A stretch of 9,318 nucleotides of DNA from Streptosporangiaceae bacterium (GTDB lineage Bacteria; Actinomycetota; Actinomycetes; Streptosporangiales; Streptosporangiaceae). How positions within the stretch are numbered: the first letter of the stretch is position 1; each line of letters starts with the position of its first letter. The stretch covers positions 1-9,318 of the forward strand of contig JASHTT010000395.1 in assembly GCA_030040415.1 (NCBI GenBank), written 5' to 3'. This document shows, in pieces, positions 1 to 6,233 of the stretch. The position numbers and the translations under genes were made by a program. The notes beneath the pieces are model-generated. The model was not told the DNA's origin. It saw only the letters and a program-made list of their open reading frames with translations, and searched no databases.

Positions 1-448
1 GCTGTTCGCCATCATCTTCTTCTGGACGCCGCCGCATTTCTGGGCGCTCGCGCTGAAGTACCGTGACGACTACGCGGCGGCGCACGTGCCGATGCTGCCG
101 GTCGTCGCCGGGCCGCAGGTCGTCGCCCGGAAGATCGTGACTTACTCCTGGGTGATGGTCCTCACGACGCTCGCCCTGACCCCGTACGCCGGGCTTATCT
201 ATGGTTGCTGCGCTGCGGGCCTCGGTGGCTGGTTCCTGATCGAGGCGCACCGCCTGCGGGCCGGGATCGCCGCAGGAGCCGCGCCCGCGCCGATGCGGCT
301 GTTCCACCTGTCGATCGTGTACCTGACACTGCTCTTCGCCGCGGTGGCGGTGACTTCTCTGCTGCCCTGGCACCGCTGGTTATCCGCGCCCGGCACCCGG
401 CTAGGCTCGGCAGGAAGTGAAAATTACGCGCCTTTGACTTGTCCGTAG
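1..448 (+). CDS. ctaB: Protoheme IX farnesyltransferase (heme O synthase), C-terminal part
   Basis: Heme O synthase is a UbiA-superfamily membrane enzyme. It transfers the farnesyl group of farnesyl diphosphate to heme B to give heme O, the precursor of heme A in aa3-type cytochrome oxidase. The gene enters from the left edge; the frame starts at base 2 and 148 residues remain. Visible hallmarks are the conserved [13 protein letters not shown] segment followed by a [16 protein letters not shown] loop, then three hydrophobic stretches ([55 protein letters not shown]), as expected for the last helices of a nine-helix protein. The Asp-rich allylic-diphosphate motifs lie mostly upstream of the window. 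The C-terminal tail of about 25 residues after the last helix (ending APLTCP) is not part of the conserved core. The stop at 446-448 lies 24 bases before the next gene, so co-transcription is possible. Confidence 0.93.
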   Translation, partial: LFAIIFFWTPPHFWALALKYRDDYAAAHVPMLPVVAGPQVVARKIVTYSWVMVLTTLALTPYAGLIYGCCAAGLGGWFLIEAHRLRAGIAAGAAPAPMRLFHLSIVYLTLLFAAVAVTSLLPWHRWLSAPGTRLGSAGSENYAPLTCP

Positions 449-472
449 CTGCGATGGGGCCAGACTTACCGC

Positions 473-2059
473 ATGGGTTGGACTCGACGAACGTTCCTCG
501 GCAGGGCCGCGGCGGCGGCAGCCGTGCCGGTTGCGGTGGCTGCGGGGGCGAAGATAGCCAGCTCGCAGGGCTCGCCACAGAAACACCGCGTTGCCGGCCA
601 CGCGATCGGCCAGTCGACGGCCCCGAGCCGCAGCGCCACGGTTGCCGAGAACTCGCTGCCGGGTGACCCGCACTGGTGGATCAAGCACCTGGCCAGCAAC
701 GACGACACGATCGGCGGGTTCGCCGGCCAGGCGAGCGTGCGCCGCGGTGACACGCTCGATCTCTACGTGTCCACCACGGCGCCGCACTTCAGGGCTACCG
801 CGTTCCGGATGGGCTGGTACCAGGGCGACCTGGCCAGGCAGGTGTGGAAGTCGCCGTGGGTCCGCGGGCACCGGCAGCGGACAGCCGAGTTCATCGAGGA
901 CACGCGCACCATCCAGGCCAGATGGGACGTCTCGCTGCGGGTCCCGACCGATGACTGGCCGGCTGGTGCCTATCTGTTCCGGCTCGACACCGATCAGGGT
1001 CAGCGCTACGTCCCCGTCACCGTGCGCTCGGAAGACGTCAAGGGCGCCGTGGTGCTGAAGCAGGCGGTGCCGACCTGGCACGCCTACAACACCTACCACG
1101 ACTACGACCTCTACATGGGGCCGGGCAGCAGCTACGACAACAGGTCCTACGTGGTCAGCTTCGACCGGCCGATCAGCTACGACGGGGCCTACTTGTTCAT
1201 GGTCTACGAGCGGAAGCTGATCAACCTCGCGGAGAAGCTCGGCTTGCCGCTCGCGTACCTGACCGCGATGGACATCGCCGCCGGCCAGCACACGCTGGAG
1301 GGTGCGAGCGCGCTGATCTCGCCAGGTCACGACGAGTACTGGTCGCCGCCCGAGCGCGCGGTCGTCACCGCGGCCCGGGACCAGGGCGTGAACCTGGCGT
1401 TCCTCGGCGCCAACGCGATGTTCCGCCGGACCAGGCTGCAGCCATCGCCGCTCGGCAACGACAGGCAAGTCGTCTGCTACAAGACCAGCTACGAGCTCGA
1501 CCCCATGTACGGCAAGCACAACGACCTGGTCACCAGCGACTGGCGAGAGCCACCCGACCCCGACCCTGAATCGTCGGTGATCGGCACCATCTACGAGGGT
1601 TTCCCGACGAACGCCCCCTACGTGGTGCACGAGCCGGGCGCGTGGATGTTCAAGGACACCGGGGTGCGCAGGGGGACGAGCTTCCCCGGGCTCGTCGGCA
1701 TCGAGTACGACCGGGTCAACCCGGCGTACCCGATCGAGCGGCCGATCGAGATCGTCGCGCACTCGCCGCTGGTCTGCGACGGTGTCAGCAGCTTCTCCGA
1801 CTCGGCTTACTACACCCACAAGGGCGGTGCCGGCGTGTTCAACGTCGGCACAATGAACTGGGTCGAGGCGTTTGCGCCGCCGCTGTACCACTGGGGCCTG
1901 ACCAAGGCCGCCGAGCGGTTCACCAAGCAGGTCACGACGAACGTCCTCAAGGCGTTCGCCGACGGCCCCGCCGCGCACAAGTATCCGGCACATGACAATC
2001 TCGCTTCGATGGACGAGTACGCCGGTGATCCGCTGACTTCGCTGCCGACCACCCAGTAA
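473..2059 (+). CDS. Tat-exported N,N-dimethylformamidase beta-subunit-like protein
   Basis: This 528-aa protein begins with a twin-arginine signal (TRRTFLG at residues 4-10, then an Ala-rich hydrophobic stretch to about residue 25), so it is probably folded in the cytoplasm and exported. The mature part resembles the C-terminal region of the large subunit of N,N-dimethylformamidase: a beta-rich segment (about 85-190, with RGDTLDLYVS and FRMGWYQGD), then an alpha/beta region with SFDRPISYDG (229-238), GHDEYW (285-290), LAFLGANAMF (308-317) and GVFNVGTMNW (454-463). True dimethylformamidase hydrolyses DMF to dimethylamine and formate with a mononuclear iron. No small subunit is encoded nearby, so DMF activity should not be assumed. 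Many actinobacterial homologues have no known substrate. The ATG at 473 is chosen because it gives the complete Tat signal; the ribosome site is weak (GGGGCC, 456-461). Family assignment is firm, function is not. Confidence 0.85.
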   Translation: MGWTRRTFLGRAAAAAAVPVAVAAGAKIASSQGSPQKHRVAGHAIGQSTAPSRSATVAENSLPGDPHWWIKHLASNDDTIGGFAGQASVRRGDTLDLYVSTTAPHFRATAFRMGWYQGDLARQVWKSPWVRGHRQRTAEFIEDTRTIQARWDVSLRVPTDDWPAGAYLFRLDTDQGQRYVPVTVRSEDVKGAVVLKQAVPTWHAYNTYHDYDLYMGPGSSYDNRSYVVSFDRPISYDGAYLFMVYERKLINLAEKLGLPLAYLTAMDIAAGQHTLEGASALISPGHDEYWSPPERAVVTAARDQGVNLAFLGANAMFRRTRLQPSPLGNDRQVVCYKTSYELDPMYGKHNDLVTSDWREPPDPDPESSVIGTIYEGFPTNAPYVVHEPGAWMFKDTGVRRGTSFPGLVGIEYDRVNPAYPIERPIEIVAHSPLVCDGVSSFSDSAYYTHKGGAGVFNVGTMNWVEAFAPPLYHWGLTKAAERFTKQVTTNVLKAFADGPAAHKYPAHDNLASMDEYAGDPLTSLPTTQ

Positions 2060-2067
2060 CCCGGCGC

Positions 2068-2083
2068 CGCGCATGGCTGCGCG
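2068..2083 (+). terminator. GC-rich hairpin after the dimethylformamidase-like gene
   Basis: A perfect 6-bp stem, CGCGCA / TGCGCG, closes a TGGC loop eight bases after the TAA at 2057-2059. There is no T-tract, which is common for actinobacterial terminators. It lies between two co-directional genes, so it may only partly stop transcription. Calling it a terminator is inference from structure and position. Confidence 0.4.
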
Positions 2084-2141
2084 TCCGTGGCCGAGTTGCG
2101 GCGGAGTTATTGTGGACTGACGCGGGGGTGTCGGCTCAGAC

Positions 2142-2145
2142 AGGG
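2142..2145 (+). promoter_or_regulatory. Ribosome binding site that favours the ATG at 2154
   Basis: AGGG (2142-2145) lies eight bases before the ATG at 2154, a good spacing. The in-frame GTG at 2145 overlaps this motif and has no comparably placed site of its own, so the ATG is preferred. The alternatives differ by only three residues. Confidence 0.45.
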
Positions 2146-2153
2146 TGACGCGA

Positions 2154-3671
2154 ATGCGCAGACTCGGTTCAAGGCAGCGATGGGCAGTACCCGTAAGTGC
2201 GGTCGCAGTCGTGGGGATCGTGGTAGGAGCCACCGCGGCCGCCAGCGCCAACTCGGCGCCGTCACTGCCGGCCCGCACCGCAGCGCAGCTTCTCGCCGAG
2301 GTCGCGCAGGCCTCGGCCAGGCCGCTCGGGCCGTTGACCGCCACCGTCCAGGAGAGTTCGAACCTCGGCCTCCCGTCGCTGCCGACCACCGGCAACGGTT
2401 CCGCAGGCCCGCTCGACACGCTGGCCGGCGGCCAGGAGACGGTCAGCATCTGGTACCTGAACCAGCAGCATGTCAGGATCGCGGTCGCCACCCCCATGCA
2501 GGAGAGCGACGCGCGCCTTGACGGCCGCACGCTCTGGCTGTGGAACAGCAAGACGCAGACCGCCACGCGCGTCGTGCTTCCCAATAACGGGAACGTGGCA
2601 ATCGGGCGGCAACTGCGTTTGCGCGCGCGCGGTGCCGTGGGCACATCGGTGCCTGGCACGCCACTGGCCGCTGCGCGGCAGCTGCTCAGCCTGGTCGGCC
2701 CCACAACCGTGGTCGGCGTGCAGCGCAACGTCACTGTCGCCGGGCGACCCGCGTACCAGCTGTCCCTGGCGCCGAAGAGCAACTCCTCGCTCATCGGCAG
2801 GGTGCTGATCGCGATCGATGCCAGCAGGCACATCCCGCTGCGGCTCGAGGTGATCCCGCGTGGGCCATCGAGCCCGGCGTACGAGATCGGCTTCACCGCG
2901 CTGACGTTCGGCCCGCCCGCCGCGTCGAACTTCACCTTCACCCCGCCGCCCGGCGCCAAGGTCAAGAAGGTCACCGCGTCCGGCGGGCTGCCCGCCGGCC
3001 TGGGTCTCGGCGCCCTGCTGCACGGAGACTTCGTCGGCGGCCCCATTGGCTCGACCGGATCTGCCGCCGTGCTCCCGTCTATCCCGGCTGGGCCGGCCAC
3101 CAGGTCGCTGCGCGCGATTATCCGCCGCACTCGGCTGAACGCTCTGCCCAAGGCCCAGCGACTCAGGGTCCTCAAGATCCTCCGCGCGAGAGTCGTGGCG
3201 CTGCCACACTCGTCGAAGTCGAAGACCGTCGTCTGGCCAGCGAGCCCGATCCCGGCTCGTCTGCCGGCCGGCGTCGGCGCACCGACAGTGCTCGGCACGG
3301 GCTGGCTGTCGGTCCTGGCTACGTCGCCGAACCGGAGCGTCGCGGCCATGGTCCAGCAGTTGCTCACCGGGACGGGGGTCGCCACGCCCTCAGCGTCTTC
3401 CGGCGCGCAGATCTCCAGCGGGACCACCAGCCCGAGCGGGAACGCGGTGTTCGTCGGAACGCCAGTTACCGGTGCGGTGCCGATCGGACCCGACCTCGGT
3501 GTGCTTCGCGCGCTGCTCAAGGCGATGACGCCGGTGCACGGTAGCTGGGGGAGCGGCAGGCTGCTGCGGACGAGCCTGCTGTCGGTGCTGGTCACCAGCA
3601 ACGGCCGGATCCTGGCCGGGGCCGTGACGCCCGCCGTGCTATACGCCGACGCCGCGCTGCCGGCCAAGTGA
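2154..3671 (+). CDS. LolA/RseB-like secreted or membrane-anchored protein
   Basis: This 505-aa protein starts with a basic N-terminus and a hydrophobic segment (residues about 10-31), acting as a signal peptide or signal anchor. The next part (about 35-270) has the pattern of actinobacterial LolA/MucB-RseB-type proteins: LPARTAAQLLAEV, an alternating beta region with VSIWYLNQQHVRIA, and RLDGRTLWLWNSKTQTATRVVLP. In Gram-negative bacteria this fold binds lipid or lipoprotein in the periplasm; here it presumably acts at the outer face of the cytoplasmic membrane. After about residue 270 comes a Gly/Pro/Ala-rich linker with an Arg-rich patch (RAIIRRTRLNALPKAQRLRVLKI). The C-terminal domain ends GRLLRTSLLSVLVTSNGRILAGAVTP. 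It sits 22 bases upstream of an ABC-2 ATPase, which suggests a functional partnership. Substrate is unknown. Starting at GTG 2145 would add three residues. Confidence 0.75.
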   Translation: MRRLGSRQRWAVPVSAVAVVGIVVGATAAASANSAPSLPARTAAQLLAEVAQASARPLGPLTATVQESSNLGLPSLPTTGNGSAGPLDTLAGGQETVSIWYLNQQHVRIAVATPMQESDARLDGRTLWLWNSKTQTATRVVLPNNGNVAIGRQLRLRARGAVGTSVPGTPLAAARQLLSLVGPTTVVGVQRNVTVAGRPAYQLSLAPKSNSSLIGRVLIAIDASRHIPLRLEVIPRGPSSPAYEIGFTALTFGPPAASNFTFTPPPGAKVKKVTASGGLPAGLGLGALLHGDFVGGPIGSTGSAAVLPSIPAGPATRSLRAIIRRTRLNALPKAQRLRVLKILRARVVALPHSSKSKTVVWPASPIPARLPAGVGAPTVLGTGWLSVLATSPNRSVAAMVQQLLTGTGVATPSASSGAQISSGTTSPSGNAVFVGTPVTGAVPIGPDLGVLRALLKAMTPVHGSWGSGRLLRTSLLSVLVTSNGRILAGAVTPAVLYADAALPAK

Positions 3672-3693
3672 GCGTACCGGGGCGCGGCTTCCG

Positions 3694-4767
3694 ATGAGCT
3701 CGCCAGCGTCGCCGGAGGAAGTGGCCTTCGGCCGGTCAGGGTCCCACTGGGACGCGGTGCCACTCGATGACGCCGCCCGGAGGAGCACCTCGGCGGTCGG
3801 ACCCTGGACTGAGACCTCGGGAGCTGCCACTGCTAGCTCGGCGTATGCGATCGCCAGCAGCGGCCTCACCAAGCAGTTCCGCAGCGGCCAGCTAGCCGTC
3901 GACGGCGTCGACCTGGCCGTGCCCGCAGGCTGCGTCTACGGCTTCCTCGGTCCGAACGGATCCGGCAAGACAACGACGATCCGGATGCTGCTCGGCCTGA
4001 TCACGCCCACCAGCGGCAGCCATGCGATGCTCGGGTTCCCGATGCCGGGCGGGCTCGCCGACGCGCTGCCGCGGGTCGGCTCGCTGGTCGAGGGCCCGGC
4101 GTTCCATCCGCACCTGTCCGGTGCGGAGAACCTGGCCAGGCTGGACGCCGCCGATCGGACGGCTGACCGTCGCACCGTGGACGAGCGGATCGATGCGGCG
4201 CTGGACCGCGTCGGCCTGCTCGCGGCCGCTGACAAGCACTATCGCGCGTACTCGCTCGGCATGAAGCAGCGGCTGGCGATCGCCACCAGCCTGCTCCGCC
4301 GCAGAGAGCTCGTGATCCTCGACGAGCCGACCAACGGCCTGGATCCGCAGGGCACCCGCGAGGTGCGCGCGCTGATCCGCAAGATCGCCGCCGACGGCAC
4401 CACGGTGTTCGTCTCCTCGCACTTGCTGGCCGAGGTGGAGCAGGTCTGCACGCACGTCGGCGTGATGGCGACCGGGAAGCTCGTCTTCCAGGGCACGCTG
4501 GAGCAACTGCGCGGCGGCCAGCCTGGCCGCGTCCTGATCCGGACTCCGCAACCCGAACTAGCCGCCAAGATCCTGGGCGGGCTGGGCCTGGCCGGCGTGC
4601 AGGAGTCCGGCAACGAGGTGAGCGCGGAGCTTGGTGACATGCGGCCCGAGGAGGTCTGCGAACGGCTGGTACTCGGCGGCGTGCCGGTGGCCGGGCTGGA
4701 GACACCGAGGCGGAGCCTGGAGGACGAGTTCGTGCACCTGACCGGCGAGGGCTTCGATGTCGGCTAG
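3694..4767 (+). CDS. ABC transporter ATP-binding protein (ABC-2 exporter type)
   Basis: This cytoplasmic ATPase powers the permease encoded next. All nucleotide-binding motifs are intact in the 357 residues: Walker A GPNGSGKT (86-93), the VGSLVEGPAF Q-loop region (128-137), signature YSLGMKQRL (186-194, the LGMKQ variant common in BcrA/DrrA-type exporters), Walker B LVILDEP (206-212, catalytic Glu211), D-loop NGLDP (214-218) and H-loop SSHLL (241-245, His243). The C-terminal 90 residues form a small regulatory or dimerisation tail typical of the subfamily. The first 50 residues before YAIASSGLTKQF are an unusual Ser/Ala-rich extension. Starting later is possible (in-frame GTG at 3721 or 3757), but neither has a better ribosome site. 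The gene overlaps the permease gene by 11 bp. The family includes drug, bacteriocin and lipid exporters, and the substrate cannot be read here. Confidence 0.92.
   Translation: MSSPASPEEVAFGRSGSHWDAVPLDDAARRSTSAVGPWTETSGAATASSAYAIASSGLTKQFRSGQLAVDGVDLAVPAGCVYGFLGPNGSGKTTTIRMLLGLITPTSGSHAMLGFPMPGGLADALPRVGSLVEGPAFHPHLSGAENLARLDAADRTADRRTVDERIDAALDRVGLLAAADKHYRAYSLGMKQRLAIATSLLRRRELVILDEPTNGLDPQGTREVRALIRKIAADGTTVFVSSHLLAEVEQVCTHVGVMATGKLVFQGTLEQLRGGQPGRVLIRTPQPELAAKILGGLGLAGVQESGNEVSAELGDMRPEEVCERLVLGGVPVAGLETPRRSLEDEFVHLTGEGFDVG
4747..4751 (+). promoter_or_regulatory. Ribosome binding site of the permease, inside the ATPase gene
   Basis: GAGGG ends five bases before the permease ATG at 4757 and lies within the last codons of the ATPase gene. 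This supports the overlapping start and translational coupling. Confidence 0.5.
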
Positions 4768-5647
4768 CCCTGTGGTGCCAGCCCTGCGCGACCGGCCTGC
4801 TGGGAGACAGCCGGCCCCGGTTAGTGCCGTTCCCTCCTGGTTGAGATTTTTCACCTCCGAGTTGCGGCTGGTGTTCTACCGCCCGCGCAACATCGCGCTG
4901 CTCGGCGTGCTTGCCTTCATCCCGCTCGCGATCGGCGTGCTGTTCAAGCTCACCGTGAACAACGCCGCGGCGGGCGCGCCGCCGTTCTTCAACCAGGTCG
5001 CCGGGAACGGGGTGTTCCTGTCGCTCGCCGTGCTCGTGCTGATGCTGTCGCTGTTCCTGCCGCTCGCGATCTGCGTGGTCGCTGGCGACGCGGTCGCGGG
5101 GGAGGCCAGCCACGGGACGCTGCGCGGGCTGCTGACGGTGCCGGCTGGCCGGACCAGGCTGCTGGCGGTGAAGTTCAGCGCTGTCGTGGTGTTCGCGCTG
5201 GCGGCGTGCATCCTCGTGGTCGGCGTCGCGCTGCTGGTGGGTGTGATCTTGTTTCCGGTCGGTCAGGTGACGCTGCTCTCGGGCACGACGGTGCCGCTGG
5301 CAGACGGCCTGTTCCGGGTTCTCATCGTTGCGCTGTACGCGAGCGTGGGGATGGCGGCGATCGGCGCGGTCGCGCTGGCTGCGTCCACGCTGACCGTGCA
5401 CCCGGTCGGTGCGATCGCGGCGGCCCTGGTGTTCGTGCTCGCTAGCGAGATCGCCGACGCCGTGCCGCAGCTATCGGCCATGCACCCGTTCCTGGTGTCG
5501 CACTTCTGGCTGAGCTGGGATGGCCTGTTCCGCACTCCGGTCGACCTGTCCGGGGTCGAGCACGGGCTGTTGTCGTTCGTGCTCTACATCGTGATCTTCG
5601 TCGCGATCGCCTGGGCCCGGCTGACCTCGGCGGACATCACCAGCTAA
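4757..5647 (+). CDS. ABC-2 family transporter permease
   Basis: This 296-aa integral membrane protein pairs with the preceding ATPase. Six hydrophobic segments are visible: about 46-65, 86-108, 140-166, 186-211, 216-234 and 271-287. Between the second and third is the family's characteristic cytoplasmic stretch, GDAVAGEASHGTLRGLL followed by TVPAGRTRLLAVKF (residues 110-140), where the ATPase is expected to dock. Length and layout fit a half-size ABC-2 permease, so the working transporter would be two ATPases and two permeases. The start ATG overlaps the end of the ATPase gene by 11 bp and has a GAGGG site, so stoichiometric co-translation is likely. The LolA-like gene upstream hints that the substrate may be a lipid, lipoprotein or envelope component, but this is inference. 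Confidence 0.9.
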   Translation: MSASPVVPALRDRPAGRQPAPVSAVPSWLRFFTSELRLVFYRPRNIALLGVLAFIPLAIGVLFKLTVNNAAAGAPPFFNQVAGNGVFLSLAVLVLMLSLFLPLAICVVAGDAVAGEASHGTLRGLLTVPAGRTRLLAVKFSAVVVFALAACILVVGVALLVGVILFPVGQVTLLSGTTVPLADGLFRVLIVALYASVGMAAIGAVALAASTLTVHPVGAIAAALVFVLASEIADAVPQLSAMHPFLVSHFWLSWDGLFRTPVDLSGVEHGLLSFVLYIVIFVAIAWARLTSADITS

Positions 5648-5652
5648 CTGCC

Positions 5653-5676
5653 GGCGCTCGGTACACGCGCAGCGCC
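5653..5676 (+). terminator. Possible terminator of the LolA-ABC unit
   Basis: GGCGCT (5653-5658) can pair with AGCGCC (5671-5676) across a 12-base loop, starting five bases after the permease stop. The loop is long and there is no T-tract, so confidence is low; the larger hairpin downstream may do the job instead. Confidence 0.3.
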
Positions 5677-5750
5677 CGGAGGCGGAGCTACGCGAACCGC
5701 GCGTCCACGCAAAAAGAACAAACCTCGCAAAATTTTCGATCCGCCATTCA

Positions 5751-5796
5751 TGGGTGCGCGGTTACTGGTGCCATAGCGCCAGTAGGCGCACACCCA
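5751..5796. repeat. 46-base imperfect inverted repeat / hairpin
   Basis: All arms fall on one axis without bulges. TGGGTG (5751-5756) pairs with CACCCA (5791-5796), GCG (5758-5760) pairs with CGC (5787-5789), and TACTGGTGC (5763-5771) pairs with GCGCCAGTA (5776-5784) with one G-T wobble, closing a CATA loop. There are two mismatches and two wobbles over 21 pairs. It sits between converging genes, so it may be a bidirectional terminator, but a protein-binding site or a remnant of a mobile-element end would look the same. Confidence 0.65.
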
Positions 5797-5840
5797 CGGT
5801 TGGACGAAGATCGATCGAGGCCGTCTAGTGCCTGGTTTAT

Positions 5841-5867
5841 CCGGATCTGGGTGCGCACCCAGTCCGG
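5841..5867. repeat. Perfect 16-bp palindrome within a 27-base inverted repeat
   Basis: CTGGGTGCGCACCCAG (5847-5862) is its own reverse complement. It is flanked by CCGGA (5841-5845) and TCCGG (5863-5867), which extend the symmetry after a one-base offset (T5846). It lies 16 bases from the 3' end of the minus-strand GntR gene, so a terminator or an operator is possible. It shares TGGGTGCGC with the 46-base inverted repeat about 90 bases away. Confidence 0.65.
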
Positions 5868-5882
5868 GCTATCAACCGCGGG

Positions 5883-6101
5883 TCATTTGACGAAGCTGCC
5901 CCAGCCCTGCTCGATCGTGATCAGGCCCTCTTCCTTCAGCAGCTTCAGCGCCCGCAGCGCCGTGTTCCGCGAAACACCGTAGGCGTTGCAAATCTCCGTC
6001 GCGCTGGGGACCTGCTCCCCGCTCTTCAACTCGCCGGCTTCGATCCTGGCCCGGATCCCTTCAGCTATCCGCTTGTAGGGGGCGGTCGGCTCGCGAGGCA
6101 T
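5883..6101 (-). CDS. Single-domain GntR-type winged-helix regulator
   Basis: This 72-aa protein is a complete GntR-family winged helix-turn-helix: YKRIAEGIRARIEAGELKSGEQVPS (9-33) is the first helix and loop, ATEICNAYGVSRNTALRALKLLKEEG (34-59) holds the helix-turn-helix with recognition helix SRNTALRAL, and LITIEQGWGSFV (60-71) is the wing. Typical GntR regulators are more than 200 residues, with an FCD, UTRA or other effector domain; none is present and no frame continues it, so the protein is naturally short rather than visibly broken. It probably represses its own gene and the divergent + strand gene by binding in 6102-6233, where a 9-bp inverted repeat lies. There is no ribosome site before the ATG at 6101, so the transcript may be leaderless. 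Target and signal are unknown. Confidence 0.85.
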   Translation of the reverse strand: MPREPTAPYKRIAEGIRARIEAGELKSGEQVPSATEICNAYGVSRNTALRALKLLKEEGLITIEQGWGSFVK

Positions 6102-6115
6102 AGATCACGTTAACA

Positions 6116-6153
6116 ACCCGGCCAGTTCGCACAGCGCCCAGTATTGGCCGGGT
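6116..6153. promoter_or_regulatory. Perfect 9-bp inverted repeat in divergent control region (candidate operator)
   Basis: ACCCGGCCA (6116-6124) and TGGCCGGGT (6145-6153) are exact reverse complements separated by 20 bases, with axis near 6134.5. They lie between the GntR start (6101) and the divergent gene start (6234), close to where both promoters should be. Position and symmetry suit an operator for the dimeric GntR protein; the long spacer could also imply DNA looping or a transcript hairpin. The repeat is seen directly; its role is inferred. Confidence 0.5.
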
Positions 6154-6177
6154 GACTCACACTGATGCAAGCTAATG

Positions 6178-6188
6178 TAAGATAGAGT
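6178..6188 (+). promoter_or_regulatory. Possible -10 region for the acidic-repeat gene
   Basis: TAAGAT (6178-6183) and the overlapping TAGAGT (6183-6188) both resemble actinobacterial -10 hexamers, in an AT-rich stretch about 45-55 bases before the ATG at 6234. No convincing -35 box is seen; the best candidates lie at 6153-6165, adjoining the right arm of the inverted repeat. Weak call. Confidence 0.25.
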
Positions 6189-6224
6189 AGTAACCACCAA
6201 GGAACGAGATTGAACTCAACCGTG

Positions 6225-6230
6225 GGAGGT
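6225..6230 (+). promoter_or_regulatory. Ribosome binding site deciding the start at 6234
   Basis: GGAGGT is a near-perfect Shine-Dalgarno sequence three bases before the ATG at 6234. It argues against the upstream in-frame TTG at 6210, which would place this motif inside the coding sequence. Confidence 0.6.
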
Positions 6231-6233
6231 CCG

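Larger units (their letters stand above)
5648..5882. other. Convergent intergenic region with inverted repeats
   Basis: No gene is supported in these 235 bases, which separate the permease (+) from the GntR gene (-). The region contains a weak hairpin just after the permease stop, an AT-rich patch (about 5710-5737, including AAAATTTT at 5729-5736) that stands out from the GC-rich surroundings, and two long inverted repeats listed separately. No tRNA fragment or direct-repeat attachment site is visible. Confidence 0.6.

Noticed and set aside
434..439. TTGACT as a -35 box for the dimethylformamidase-like gene
   Set aside because: No -10 hexamer lies at suitable distance before the ATG at 473. 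TAGGCT at 402-407 resembles a -10 but has no good -35, so I did not annotate a promoter.
2262..3209. A 315-codon minus-strand frame inside the LolA-like gene
   Set aside because: Shadow frame rich in Arg/Gly/Gln with no motif; the + strand frame has a signal sequence, family-like segments and operon context.
401..3763. A 1120-codon open frame on the minus strand
   Set aside because: It lies antisense to two well-supported genes (dimethylformamidase-like and LolA-like) and has a low-complexity, Arg/Ala/Pro-rich composition typical of antisense frames in high-GC DNA. No recognisable domain is seen.
4001..5401. A 466-codon open frame on the minus strand
   Set aside because: It is antisense to the ABC ATPase and permease, both with clear motifs. 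The translation is dominated by Arg, Gln, His and Pro, as expected of a shadow frame.
5751..5867. CRISPR array
   Set aside because: Only two symmetrical elements with different lengths and no regular spacers; no cas genes.
5648..5882. Attachment site or tRNA fragment marking an integrated element
   Set aside because: I looked for tRNA-like ends and for matching direct repeats at the islet borders and found none.
6210..6233. TTG start at 6210 for the acidic-repeat protein
   Set aside because: It would put the strong GGAGGT ribosome site inside the gene; ATG 6234 directly after that site is better.
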